NCBI GenBank assembly: GCA_041749815.1
Contig: JBGTAR010000379.1
Location: 1-16,934, forward strand
Source of the DNA: JAJTZA01 sp041749815
GTDB lineage: Bacteria; Verrucomicrobiota; Verrucomicrobiia; Chthoniobacterales; Terrimicrobiaceae
DNA: 16,934 nt
Direction of reading: 5' to 3'
The position numbers were made by a program, and so were the translations under genes. Under the pieces are notes generated by a model that was given only the letters and a program-made list of their open reading frames with translations, was not told the DNA's origin and did no database searches. Positions 8,480 to 16,934 of the stretch are shown here, piece by piece (the first letter of the stretch is position 1; every line of letters begins with the position of its first letter).

Positions 8480-8780
8480 ACCCAACCCATGCGCAGCGAA
8501 GCTGGCATCCCCCGGTGCTCCTTCTCTGACAGACGGCAGGACGGGGCTATTGGCCCGGCCAGATCAGTGTCCATGAGTGGTTGAAAACTCGTTACAAAGT
8601 CCGCCTTGGCGGCTTGCCCATATCAGTTGACACCCACCGATCCCCGGTGTTGCGCCCTTCGGGTCAGCCTACGGCTAATCGACCGAGCGGCTGCCCTCGC
8701 CACCTGGTTAGTCTATCGCATTCACTTGATACTGCGGCTTCGTAAATTGGTCGTGCTTTCAACCCCTTTCTTCTGCTTCC

Positions 8781-8856
8781 CCCTTCGTTTCCTTCGTTGC
8801 CTTCTGTTAAAAAAATGAGAAATTTCGACAGAAGGAAACGAAAAGAACGAAGGAAG
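8781..8856. repeat. Large inverted repeat of CTTCGTTTCC-type sequence
   Basis: The left arm 8781-8807 (ending CCTTCTGT) and right arm 8828-8856 (starting ACAGAAGG) are nearly complementary over about 25 bp around a 20-base AT-rich loop. The arms are themselves built from CCTTCGTT units. It lies 80 bp upstream of the next gene and could fold in its mRNA or be a small mobile remnant. Confidence 0.6.
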
Positions 8857-8936
8857 ACTGGCAGCACCAAGAGCTGTCACATCCTGCTTTGTCTGATTTT
8901 GTAGCTCATCTTTATTTCCCTGTTAAAATTATTCCC

Positions 8937-9707
8937 ATGAAATGCCTCTGTTTATTCCTTCTCACCGTCAGTTTGACTGCCTCTTCCCTCCCTGCTCAAA
9001 CCATCAAACTCAGTGACGCCCAGGCCCTCGAAATCGGCAAACTGATTTGGAAAAATGAGTGTGCGGGAACCATCAGCGGTCTGACGTCATGGAACAAAGG
9101 GGAGGAATTTCCCTCTTTGGGTATCGCCCATTTTATTTGGTATCCTGCCGGACGCCGTGGACCTTTCGAAGAGAGCTTTCCGGGATTGGTTCAATACCTT
9201 GGCTCGCAGGGAGTCTCCGTGCCCTCTTGGCTGAAAGGGCCGTGTCCCTGGCCGAACCGCCAGGCTTTCATGTCAGAGATTGATGGCAATCGCCTCAAAT
9301 CCCTCCGCACCCTTCTTGCGAACTCCGTGGGTGAGCAGGCCAGGTTTGCGGCTCTGCGACTGGAAAAGGCCCTGCCAAAAATGCTGGAAGCCGCGCCTGC
9401 CTCAAGTCGTGATAAAATCCGCAAAAACTTTTACCGCGTCGCCGAGCAGCCGCTGGGCCTGTATGCCCTCATGGATTATGTGAATTTCAAAGGGGAGGGG
9501 ACATCTTCTTCCGAGCGTTACAAAGGACAAGGCTGGGGCCTCCTTCAAGTGCTTGAAACCATGTCCACCGAAGGCCCGGCTCTTCCAGCTTTCGCCCGAG
9601 CCGCTGACACTGTGCTCTCACGCCGGGTGAAAAACTCCCCGCCTGAGCGCAATGAGGCCAAGTGGCTCCCCGGATGGAGAAACCGCCTCGTCACCTACAC
9701 CAAGTAG
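8937..9707 (+). CDS. Exported protein of unknown function with lysozyme-like motif
   Basis: The 256-residue product begins with a Sec signal peptide (MKCLCLFLLTVSLTASSLPA, cleaved near 20-21), so it acts in the periplasm or outside. I chose ATG 8937 because it opens this signal; an earlier start at 8889 adds 16 unrelated residues. The mature N-terminus has IWKNECAGTISGLTSWN followed by EEFPSLGIAHFIWYP. The spacing of Glu41 to the GIAHF strand recalls phage-type lysozymes, where a catalytic Glu precedes a GIGH strand, so a muramidase-like fold is a hypothesis only. I recall similar uncharacterised proteins in several Gram-negative groups. It converges on the DUF805 gene, with 4 bp between the stops. 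Confidence 0.75.
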   Translation: MKCLCLFLLTVSLTASSLPAQTIKLSDAQALEIGKLIWKNECAGTISGLTSWNKGEEFPSLGIAHFIWYPAGRRGPFEESFPGLVQYLGSQGVSVPSWLKGPCPWPNRQAFMSEIDGNRLKSLRTLLANSVGEQARFAALRLEKALPKMLEAAPASSRDKIRKNFYRVAEQPLGLYALMDYVNFKGEGTSSSERYKGQGWGLLQVLETMSTEGPALPAFARAADTVLSRRVKNSPPERNEAKWLPGWRNRLVTYTK

Positions 9708-9711
9708 ATCG

Positions 9712-10056
9712 TCATGCGCCTTTGGGGTTCGGGCCGTATTTGTTCTCTCCGGGAGTGCCGTCCTGAACAAAGAAAATAATCAGCACAATGGTCCCGATAC
9801 AGGTCAACCCCAGCAACATCCACCAACCTGTGCGGTCAATGTCATGCAAACGCCGGATTCCAACTCCGATGGATGGAAGCAGAAGGCCAAGAGAGTAAAG
9901 ACTGCTCACCACGCCGGGCAATCCAATCATCCACTCAATCAGAGTCAGAACGACGTATCCGATCACATAAAAAAGTGTGTACATCCAATACTCCGTGCGG
10001 CGAGCGCGTCCGGTGAAAACCGCATATTGTTTAATGACGTCGATGTACCATTTCAT
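9712..10056 (-). CDS. DUF805 family inner-membrane protein
   Basis: This 114-residue protein fits DUF805 in length and pattern. A short amphipathic start (KWYIDVIKQYAVFTGRARRTEYW) is followed by three or four hydrophobic spans, and between them lies the hallmark GIRRLHDIDRTGWW. The family consists of small integral membrane proteins whose function is unknown; some are prophage-linked. The C-terminus (DGTPGENKYGPNP) is also family-typical. It is transcribed alone on the minus strand, tail to tail with the exported lysozyme-like gene, and no terminator is visible between them. Confidence 0.9.
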   Translation of the reverse strand: MKWYIDVIKQYAVFTGRARRTEYWMYTLFYVIGYVVLTLIEWMIGLPGVVSSLYSLGLLLPSIGVGIRRLHDIDRTGWWMLLGLTCIGTIVLIIFFVQDGTPGENKYGPNPKGA

Positions 10057-10386
10057 AGTCGTTGATTTTTTGAGGTGTGTTTTCGAAGCGGGTCATGATT
10101 AACCCGTTATTTCTGGGAATAAAACAGTCTCGGTAGAAATAACAATGAAAATCACGGTTGGGGCCAAGCTCCGTAGAGGAATTTGGAACAAATTTCTTGG
10201 GAGTGAGTCTTTCTGAGGGAGAAACATGTTCCTCTACCACTGCCTGGCGCTGACGTATGTTGGGCCAGCTTGAAGCAATTTTACCTGCTGATTTTTGGTT
10301 GATTTGGCTGGTTCGTCGGTTTTTGAAGCGTGCTCGTCGATTCGTTGGAGATTCTTTTTTAGAATCACGCAACGTTTTCGCAACTT
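10057..10386. promoter_or_regulatory. Divergent intergenic region upstream of the DUF805 gene and the AA10-GH9 enzyme
   Basis: These 330 bp must carry promoters for both flanking genes. I see no reliable -35/-10 pair. The clearest structure is GATTCT (10350-10355) and AGAATC (10361-10366) around five T residues, 20 bp before the enzyme's ATG. It might be an operator or a weak mRNA hairpin. The start codon itself has no Shine-Dalgarno. Confidence 0.4.
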
Positions 10387-13300
10387 ATGAAAACACGTCT
10401 CCTCCTAGCCCTCCTTCTTCTCACTCCCGTTCTGGCATTTGGTCATGGTTCGATGGCCAATCCGATCAGCCGGGTTTATGAGGTTTTTCTGGAAAACCCG
10501 CAGACTCCCAAAAGCGCGGCGGCAAAGGCCGCGATTGCCACTGCTGGAACGCAGGCCTTCTATGATTGGCATGAGGTGAACCGGCTAACTCCAAACCGCA
10601 ACTACCGGGAATTGATTCCTGATGGGCAGTTGCCTGGTGTGGGGCGGGACAAGTATGCGGGGTTGAATCATGCGAGGGTGGACTGGCCGGCGACCAAGGT
10701 GCAATCCGGTCGGTATGATTGTGTTTTTGCCGCGCCGACTCCGCATGAACCCAGTTATTTTGAGTTCTACATCACCAAAGCGACTTACGATCCGACCCAA
10801 CCCCTCAAGTGGTCAGATCTGGAAAATTTGACTGTGCTGGCGCCTCCGGTTCTGGATGGTTCGAACTATCGATTCTCTGTGGATATGCCCGTCCGCACCG
10901 GGCGGCACATTATGTATGTGATCTGGCAGCGGATTGACCCTGCCGGGGAATCATTTTTTTCAACCAGCGACATCGAATTCCCTGGTTACAACTACGACCC
11001 CGCTCTTGCTGTTCCGCCACCGCCCGCACCGATGAAGGCCTCCATTGAGGGAGGCTGCGGCACAGGATGCACGTGTGTGAACCCATCTCCTCAGCCCAAC
11101 CCTTCACCAGCACCTTCCCCCACGCCAGTGGTTGTTCCCCCAACGACTCCCGCTCCCGGTGCTGGCGACATGCGGTATGAAAACAACACGGTGATTGTGA
11201 CCTTCAAAGTCACCAATGACTGGAAAAGCGGATTCCAAGGGGACTTTGTGATTGAGAATAAAACCAGCACCATCCTCAGGGATTGGAGTTTGTCCTTTCA
11301 ATTCGACCGGCAACCAACTGGCCCGTGGAATGCCCGCCTGGCCTCTAAAGTTGGGGATCGCTACACATTTGATGGAGCTCCCTATCAATGGAACAAAGAT
11401 ATTCCTGCTCGCGGCAAGGTCTCCTTCGGATTTGTTGGAAACCCTGGGAATGTTGGTCAGCCTCCCACGGCAGTTCAGTTCACACCATCCACCGGTGGGG
11501 CCCAGCCCACGCCAACGCCCGTGCCAACGCCCGTGCCAACTCCTATGCCAACTCCTATGCCGACGCCTGTGCCAGGTTCTCCAAACACCGTCGTGGATCT
11601 TGGCAATGTCCTTGTGACCTTCAAGGTGAACAGCGACTGGGGCAGTGGCTTTGAGGGCTCGGTTGTGATCGAGAACAAAACCTCGGCTATCATCCGGGAC
11701 TGGAAACTTTCATTGCAGCTTGATCGCCTGCTTCCGTCGATTTGGAGTGCCCGGGTGGCTTCCAAAGTGGGGAATCAATACACTTTTGATGCTCAGTCCT
11801 TCGCTTGGAACAAGGATATTCCCGCCAGAGGAAAAGTGTCCTTTGGGTTTATTGGGTCACAGGGAAACTTGAAGACCCCACCATCAGGGTTCTCCTTTCA
11901 GCCGGCTGGTTCTGGTGGGTCTGTCCCAACACCCACACCAGTGCCCACGCCAAATCCCACGCCAGTCCCAACGCCCACCCCAACTCCGACGCCAGTTCCG
12001 ACGCCAGTTCCGACGCCAACTCCGACGCCAACCCCCGGGCCAGGCACTGCGGCCTTTAATTATGGAGAGGCGCTGCAGAAGTCGCTCTATTTTTATGACT
12101 GTCAGCGCTCGGGTCGCCTTCCTGCCAATAACCGTGTGGCATGGCGTGGGAACTCCGCCCTGCAGGACGGGCAGGATGTCGGGGTGGACCTGACTGGTGG
12201 GTATTATGATGCGGGAGATCACGTCAAATTCGGATTGCCGATGACCGGCTCACTCACGCTCCTTGCGTGGGGTGGATTGGAATACGCAAGTGCTTATCAA
12301 TCGTCTGGGCAAATGACTGCTCTCAAAGACGCGGTGCGTTGGGGCACGGACTGGATTATTAAAGCAAACCCCACCGACAATGTTCTGTATGGTCAAGTTG
12401 GGCGGGGAGATCTGGATCATTCCTTCTGGGGGCCGCCGGAAGCGATGACCATGCAGCGTCCTGCCTTCAAACTTGATCCCAGCAAGCCAGGGACAGAGGT
12501 CGCTGGTGAGGCTGCAGCTGCCATGGCGGCTGCTTCTTTGCTCTTCCGGGCAGACGATCCCACCTATGCGGCCAAGTTGCTGCTTCACGCTCGCAGCCTC
12601 TTTGTTTTCGCTGACCAGCACCGCGGCACTTACGTGAATTCCATCCCGGATGCCCGGAATTACTACAATTCCTACTCCGGATATTATGATGAACTAGTGT
12701 GGGCGGCGGCCTGGCTCTACCGGGCCACGGGAGAGAGCCACTACCTTGTCAAAGCGGAGTCGCTCTACAACGAGCATTTTGCGGGGGCGAGTCAGCGCTG
12801 GACACATTCCTGGGATGGAAAAATCAATGGAGCAACCATCCTGCTTGCCCAACTCACCGGCAAGGACGTGTATAAAACCGCAACACGCAATTGGCTGGAT
12901 TTTTGGACGGTTGGGATCAACGGGCGAAAGATCGGATACACGCCTGGAGGACTTGCCTGGCTTGATCGCTGGGGGTCGCTGCGCTACTCCGCCAACACGG
13001 CTTTTTTGGCCTTCGTGTATGCGGACAAGGTGGGAGACGTTGGCACGCGCTACCGGGATTTCGCAAAATCCCAAATCAATTACATGCTTGGACAAAATCC
13101 CGGGAAACGCAGCTATGTGGTCGGGTTTGGAAACAACCCACCCCGGAACCCGCATCACCGCGCGGCCCATGGCTCAACAACAAACAATATCAACAATCCG
13201 GCTAATAACCGTCATATCCTCTACGGAGCGTTGGTGGGCGGGCCATCCGAGCCAAATGACAATGCTTACTCCGACGACCGCACCAATTATGTGACCAATG

Positions 13301-13392
13301 AAGTCGCCATGGATTACAATGCCGGCTTCACCGGGGCGTTGGCGCGGATGGTCTTTGAGTTTGGCGGGCAGCCGCTCCCGAGCATTCCATAA
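10387..13392 (+). CDS. Secreted AA10 LPMO - CBM2 - CBM2 - GH9 cellulase
   Basis: This single 1001-residue chain should both oxidise and hydrolyse cellulose outside the cell. Residues 1-19 are a signal peptide; cleavage before HGSM exposes His20, the first copper ligand of an AA10 LPMO (20 to ~200). His120 (APTPHEPSYFEFYITK) is the second ligand and Phe190 the likely axial residue. CBM2-like modules lie at about 265-366 and 403-506, each with several Trp, and bind crystalline cellulose. Pro/Thr linkers (231-258, 370-397, 511-552) separate them. GH9 spans 557-995, with DAGD (Asp608, Asp611), NPHHRAAHGS and catalytic Glu972 in NEVAMDYNAG. Nothing is truncated. It is monocistronic, with a strong terminator behind it. 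Confidence 0.95.
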   Translation: MKTRLLLALLLLTPVLAFGHGSMANPISRVYEVFLENPQTPKSAAAKAAIATAGTQAFYDWHEVNRLTPNRNYRELIPDGQLPGVGRDKYAGLNHARVDWPATKVQSGRYDCVFAAPTPHEPSYFEFYITKATYDPTQPLKWSDLENLTVLAPPVLDGSNYRFSVDMPVRTGRHIMYVIWQRIDPAGESFFSTSDIEFPGYNYDPALAVPPPPAPMKASIEGGCGTGCTCVNPSPQPNPSPAPSPTPVVVPPTTPAPGAGDMRYENNTVIVTFKVTNDWKSGFQGDFVIENKTSTILRDWSLSFQFDRQPTGPWNARLASKVGDRYTFDGAPYQWNKDIPARGKVSFGFVGNPGNVGQPPTAVQFTPSTGGAQPTPTPVPTPVPTPMPTPMPTPVPGSPNTVVDLGNVLVTFKVNSDWGSGFEGSVVIENKTSAIIRDWKLSLQLDRLLPSIWSARVASKVGNQYTFDAQSFAWNKDIPARGKVSFGFIGSQGNLKTPPSGFSFQPAGSGGSVPTPTPVPTPNPTPVPTPTPTPTPVPTPVPTPTPTPTPGPGTAAFNYGEALQKSLYFYDCQRSGRLPANNRVAWRGNSALQDGQDVGVDLTGGYYDAGDHVKFGLPMTGSLTLLAWGGLEYASAYQSSGQMTALKDAVRWGTDWIIKANPTDNVLYGQVGRGDLDHSFWGPPEAMTMQRPAFKLDPSKPGTEVAGEAAAAMAAASLLFRADDPTYAAKLLLHARSLFVFADQHRGTYVNSIPDARNYYNSYSGYYDELVWAAAWLYRATGESHYLVKAESLYNEHFAGASQRWTHSWDGKINGATILLAQLTGKDVYKTATRNWLDFWTVGINGRKIGYTPGGLAWLDRWGSLRYSANTAFLAFVYADKVGDVGTRYRDFAKSQINYMLGQNPGKRSYVVGFGNNPPRNPHHRAAHGSTTNNINNPANNRHILYGALVGGPSEPNDNAYSDDRTNYVTNEVAMDYNAGFTGALARMVFEFGGQPLPSIP

Positions 13393-13431
13393 ACCGTTGT
13401 TTTGGTTGGGCACCTCCGTCAGGGAGGGAGG

Positions 13432-13480
13432 GAAAAAAACAACCCGGAGGCGGTGAACGCCTCCGGGTTGTTTGATTTTA
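13432..13480. terminator. Strong bidirectional terminator
   Basis: ACAACCCGGAGGCG (13439-13452) pairs perfectly with CGCCTCCGGGTTGT (13458-13471) around GTGAA. On the minus strand seven T residues follow (13439-13433), ending the ribosomal-protein transcript. On the plus strand TTTGATTTT follows, ending the cellulase transcript. Confidence 0.92.
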
Positions 13481-13497
13481 AAGGAATCGAAAAAGCG

Positions 13498-13953
13498 TCA
13501 GGCTTTTTCGGTCGGTTCGGTCGCTTCTTCGGCAGCAGGAGCTGCGGGTTTCGCGGCACGTCCGGTGGATTTTTTGGCTTTGGGAGTTTTTTTGGCCGTC
13601 TTGTCCCGGCGTTTGATTTCGACCTCATCCGTAAGAACGATGCGGATATGGCTTGTGCGCTTGCGGATCGGGCCGGCGCTTCCACGGGCTTTGGGGACAA
13701 AGCGTTTGGCGGTCGGGCCTTCACCAACAACAGCTTCTTTCACGGTGAGTGTGCTCACGGTGAGGTTGTTGTTGTTTTCCGCGTTGGCGACAGCGCTGGC
13801 AAGGGTTTTGCGGACGAGCTCAGCAGCCTTCTTTGGCACGAACCGAAGGAGGTCCAGTGCGTCGGTGGCGGGAAGGCCTTGGATTTCCCGCGTGACTTCG
13901 CGGGCTTTGAACGCGCTGATTCGCGCGAAGCGATAGGTGGATGTGACCTGCAT
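13498..13953 (-). CDS. rplV: 50S ribosomal protein L22
   Basis: L22 binds 23S rRNA early in assembly and lines the peptide exit tunnel with its long beta hairpin. The first ~112 residues match the family, with FARISAFKAREVTREIQGL at the start, LRFVPKKAAELVRKTLASAVANAE in the middle and the hairpin sequence PKARGSAGPIRKRTSHIRIVL. The protein is 151 residues, about 40 longer than E. coli L22, because of a Lys/Ala-rich tail (TAKKTPKAKKSTGRAAKPAA onward) ending in acidic residues. It is the last gene of the cluster: rpsC, the usual next gene, is absent, and a terminator follows after 17 bp. It starts 17 bp after the exported coiled-coil gene. Confidence 0.95.
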   Translation of the reverse strand: MQVTSTYRFARISAFKAREVTREIQGLPATDALDLLRFVPKKAAELVRKTLASAVANAENNNNLTVSTLTVKEAVVGEGPTAKRFVPKARGSAGPIRKRTSHIRIVLTDEVEIKRRDKTAKKTPKAKKSTGRAAKPAAPAAEEATEPTEKA

Positions 13954-13970
13954 GGTGTGTTTGGTTTTGG

Positions 13971-14777
13971 TTATTGTTTGGTGTCCACCCTTAGGCGGTC
14001 ACCGGTTTTGATTGGGTTCTTTTCGTTCTCAAGACTTTGGATAATTGCTCCGCAGATGCGCTCACGCACATCCACCACCCGAACTTCGCCCACGCGCTGG
14101 TTGTTTCGCCAGACCTGAAATGGCATGCCGACTCTGACGCCGTGACGGGCTCCCACATTCGAGATCACCAAAGAAAGTTCCGCTTTGGTGTCGATCACCA
14201 TGGCGTCGGTGAGGGTGGCTTCCACCGCATCGGTGCTGGAGGCGGCGGCAGCTCCGAGGACCTCATTGGTCTTTCGAATTTGTGTCTCCAAGTTCATCCG
14301 GATTTCCGGGTCGGTGGCTTCTGAGTTTGCAATCAAGAGTTGCACGGTTTCCGAGAGCTGAATGAGCTGGCTTCTGGTGGCTTCAAGTTGTTCCTGGGCG
14401 ATTCGGAGGTCACGGACAGCGGATACAAGTCGTTGTTCGAGTTTGCCGGGATCGCCGCCAAGTCCGGGAACACCCAACGCTTCGAGCCGAAGAGAGAGTT
14501 CGTTGGCTTGGCGTTTGAAAACCTCGGCTTCACTGTTTGAGAGGGCCAGGCTGTCGGTGAGGGACTTGATGGTTGACCGGAGCAGGAGGATTTGTTCCTG
14601 CGACTGATCGTTCCGCTCCCGTTTCATCGGGATCGGCTCAAGAATGGGCAATGGGATGGTAATCCCCTCGGCGAGAGGGGATGTCTTATCCAAGTCTGTC
14701 AAAGATCTATCGCCTTGTGAGAACGCGTGGGTTCCCAATAAGGCGGTTGCGGCAATCCATAGGGCCGCAAATTTCAT
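13971..14777 (-). CDS. Exported coiled-coil protein of unknown function inside the ribosomal cluster
   Basis: The 268-residue product opens with a Sec signal peptide (MKFAALWIAATALLGTHA). A long coiled coil covers about 58-165, rich in Leu, Glu and Gln with heptad spacing (for example KLEQRLVSAVRDLRIAQEQL). The C-terminal ~70 residues form a beta-rich domain: LVISNVGARHGVRVGMPFQV, then VGEVRVVDV. A similar small barrel pattern (G-V-x-x-G-M/D-x-F-x-V) occurs in surface and flagellar proteins such as FlgT. The gene lies 14 bp after rpsS and 17 bp before rplV, so it is co-transcribed with ribosomal genes, which is odd for an exported protein. I cannot name its function. Confidence 0.82.
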   Translation of the reverse strand: MKFAALWIAATALLGTHAFSQGDRSLTDLDKTSPLAEGITIPLPILEPIPMKRERNDQSQEQILLLRSTIKSLTDSLALSNSEAEVFKRQANELSLRLEALGVPGLGGDPGKLEQRLVSAVRDLRIAQEQLEATRSQLIQLSETVQLLIANSEATDPEIRMNLETQIRKTNEVLGAAAASSTDAVEATLTDAMVIDTKAELSLVISNVGARHGVRVGMPFQVWRNNQRVGEVRVVDVRERICGAIIQSLENEKNPIKTGDRLRVDTKQ

Positions 14778-14791
14778 AATAAAGGGCGTCC

Positions 14792-15007
14792 TTACTTCGT
14801 GACTTTCGCAGTGTGGGAGCCGTGTTTTTTGAAGATTCGCGTGGGCGAAAATTCCCCAAGTTTGTGTCCCACCATGTTTTCAGTCACGAAGACAGGGATA
14901 AAGGTTTTCCCGTTGTGGACGTTAAAAGTGTGCCCAACAAAATCGGGGGTCACCGTGCTGCGGCGTGACCATGTTTTGATGGGTTTTTTGATGCCGGAAT
15001 CATTCAT
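14792..15007 (-). CDS. rpsS: 30S ribosomal protein S19, open part of a split gene
   Basis: S19 binds 16S rRNA with S13 in the small-subunit head. This 71-codon frame holds most of the protein, with GIKKPIKTWSRRST, GHTFNVHNGKTFIPVFVTEN and the signature MVGHKLGEFSPTRIFKKHG. S19 is normally about 90 residues. The missing N-terminal part exists in the same frame upstream but is cut off by a TAA (15035-15037). Its only usable ATG, at 15007, would give an S19 without the conserved KKGPFV segment. The gene follows rplB and precedes the exported coiled-coil gene by 14 bp. Whether it is functional, a pseudogene or an assembly error is unresolved. Confidence 0.78.
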   Translation of the reverse strand: MNDSGIKKPIKTWSRRSTVTPDFVGHTFNVHNGKTFIPVFVTENMVGHKLGEFSPTRIFKKHGSHTAKVTK

Positions 15008-15070
15008 CCGGTCGATTTTATCTATAAGTTTACATTAAACGAATGGGCCTTTTTTTTGCGAACGATCCAA
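15008..15070 (-). other. rpsS: N-terminal block of rpsS, separated by an in-frame TAA
   Basis: Read in the rpsS frame from a TTG at 15070, 21 bp after the rplB stop, the sequence gives M-D-RSQKKGPFV, a stop (TAA, 15035-15037), then CKLIDKIDR leading into the ATG at 15007. MxRSxKKGPFV is the universal S19 start, so this is the true 5' end. The ribosome site is weak or absent. GTTTAATGTAAACTT would become GTT AAT GTA AAA CTT (VNVKL) if one T were removed and one A added. Confidence 0.85.
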
Positions 15071-15091
15071 AACTTATGATTTTTTAGATTT

Positions 15092-15925
<834 letters not shown>

Positions 15926-16062
15926 GGTCGTTTCGTAGTTGGTCCGCTGTGCTCCCCGTGCTGCAAACTGCCTGCTGTGCAGTGGCAAATTCCGCCGAGG
16001 AAATGACGGGAACCGCTGAATCTGGCGGATTGTTCAGAAAATTCAAGCAATATTTTGTCAGA

Positions 16063-16734
16063 TTATCTCCGCCCGATCACAAGGGCCTGAATTTTTGAGC
16101 CGGTCACATAGGAGGACGTCGTCAAACTGGAGGCCCCATAGATCCCGGCGAGCGGTCCTTCATTGGCTCGGGAGGCTTGGAATCTGATGCCTCCCGGGCC
16201 ATTTCGGAAAACAACCCACTCCCGCCCGAAGCCCCCATTGTCACTATCAAGCAGTGAAGCGGGACCATAAATATGCACCACTTCGGCGATGCGGTTTCCA
16301 GGGCGCACCCCCTCGGCCGTTGAAAATCGGGGACTGATGGCCGAGATCATCACAATACGGTTTCCCGGATTTTCAGGGTCTGCGGGGTTGGACATCAGAA
16401 ATTCCATGACCCTGGTTCCCGAGGGGTCGCGAACCGAAAAGAGGTCATTCAGAACATGCAGGGCCGGGCTTCCCAGTTCGGACCCCATGGAATCGGGCAG
16501 TGGGCTTTGAGAGCGAAGCGCAAGATTCGGAGGGTCAACCAATTGATACCCGGGGTCCAAGGACTCTCTGGCTTGGACGATGGTCATTCCCAGCCGGATC
16601 GGGCCGGCTGAACCTGGTGAAACCCGCCAATCGGGGCCTTGAGTGACCGGGGAGGACCCGGAAGGACTTGTGGAACACGCCGTCATCGCAAGGCAGCCCA
16701 TCAGAACTGCGAATCCAAGAATTTTCATTGTCAT
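16063..16734 (-). CDS. Hypothetical lipoprotein
   Basis: The 223-residue product begins with a signal peptide (MTMKILGFAVLMGCLAMTAC) ending in a plausible lipobox, with Cys20 as the lipidated residue, so it is probably envelope-anchored. ATG 16734 and 16728 are both possible starts. The mature part includes GPIRLGMTIVQARESL, a GMT-x-x-x-A/V-x-x-x-L motif shared with BamE/SmpA-type and other envelope proteins, and a possible second repeat around VRPGNRIAEVVHIYG. No domain is certain. It lies upstream of rplB on the same strand and could share its promoter, and it diverges from the MoxR-like gene. Confidence 0.75.
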   Translation of the reverse strand: MTMKILGFAVLMGCLAMTACSTSPSGSSPVTQGPDWRVSPGSAGPIRLGMTIVQARESLDPGYQLVDPPNLALRSQSPLPDSMGSELGSPALHVLNDLFSVRDPSGTRVMEFLMSNPADPENPGNRIVMISAISPRFSTAEGVRPGNRIAEVVHIYGPASLLDSDNGGFGREWVVFRNGPGGIRFQASRANEGPLAGIYGASSLTTSSYVTGSKIQALVIGRR

Positions 16735-16840
16735 TCAAAGATAATGCGAAGTAATGCCACTTGCCAGCGCTTAATCCATGGCTTCACATGGTCATGCGGT
16801 TTCCGATTTGTCAGTTCTTAATCCGGTGTATTGTGGGGCG

Positions 16841-16934
16841 ATGCAACAATTTTGGGATGAGTTTCGAGCGGAGGCCGGACGGGCGCTGATTGACCGGGAC
16901 AGTGAATTGGAAATGGCGCTTTGTTGTTTGATTT
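16841..16934 (+). CDS. Start of a probable MoxR-type AAA+ ATPase (cut by the window end)
   Basis: Thirty-one codons are visible, from MQQFWDEFRAEAGRALIDRD to SELEMALCCLI, and the frame is open at the window edge. The pattern, a short helix then a (V/I)-x-R-x-x-E-(L/I)-x-x-A-L segment, matches the start of MoxR family ATPases, which lies just before the Walker A loop. Such proteins act as chaperones for cofactor insertion or with VWA-domain partners. The Walker motifs are outside the window, so the assignment is tentative. The ATG follows TGGGGCG, a poor ribosome site. Confidence 0.5.
   Translation, partial: MQQFWDEFRAEAGRALIDRDSELEMALCCLI

Overview
The window looks like a piece of a Verrucomicrobiota chromosome. 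This is inferred, not searched. The L2 sequence carries HPMGGG where many bacteria have HPHGGG, Shine-Dalgarno sites are scarce, REP-like GC hairpins lie between genes, and a decayed GxxExxY gene is present. GC content is moderate and coding density normal, with two repeat-rich gaps.

Layout, left to right. (1) 1-403: short direct repeats, then an initiator tRNA-Met gene on the minus strand with its own terminator. (2) 468-3324: an AraC-type regulator diverges from a ThuA-like gene and a Gfo/Idh/MocA oxidoreductase. This resembles a small sugar or polyol utilisation module, and the 116-bp divergent region holds symmetrical repeats. (3) 3575-5744: a RodZ-like helix-turn-helix membrane protein followed by rimO; a 28-codon ORF may precede the first gene and overlap its start by ATGA. 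(4) 5745-6047: a REP-like hairpin cluster. (5) 6048-8104: a betaine-aldehyde-dehydrogenase-like ALDH and an NTF2/SnoaL-like lipoprotein, probably co-transcribed. (6) 8105-8936: a gene-poor stretch with a broken GxxExxY gene and several long palindromes. (7) 8937-10056: an exported protein with a lysozyme-like motif, convergent with a DUF805 membrane protein. (8) 10387-13392: a very large secreted enzyme with, in order, a signal peptide, an AA10 lytic polysaccharide monooxygenase, two CBM2 modules and a GH9 cellulase. (9) 13432-15925, minus strand: rplB, rpsS, an exported coiled-coil protein and rplV. This is a fragment of the S10 ribosomal operon without rplW or rpsC beside it, closed by a strong bidirectional terminator. 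(10) A lipoprotein (minus) and the first 31 codons of a probable MoxR-type AAA+ ATPase (plus).

The two most notable points are these. The 1001-residue enzyme joins oxidative and hydrolytic cellulose attack in one chain; AA10 begins at the mature N-terminus as copper coordination requires, and the GH9 catalytic residues are intact. Second, rpsS appears broken: the S19 N-terminal block (RSQKKGPFV) is in frame upstream, but a TAA separates it from the remaining 71 codons. The pattern fits two compensating homopolymer indels, or a real lesion in a displaced ribosomal cluster. Raw reads and a search for a second rpsS would decide.
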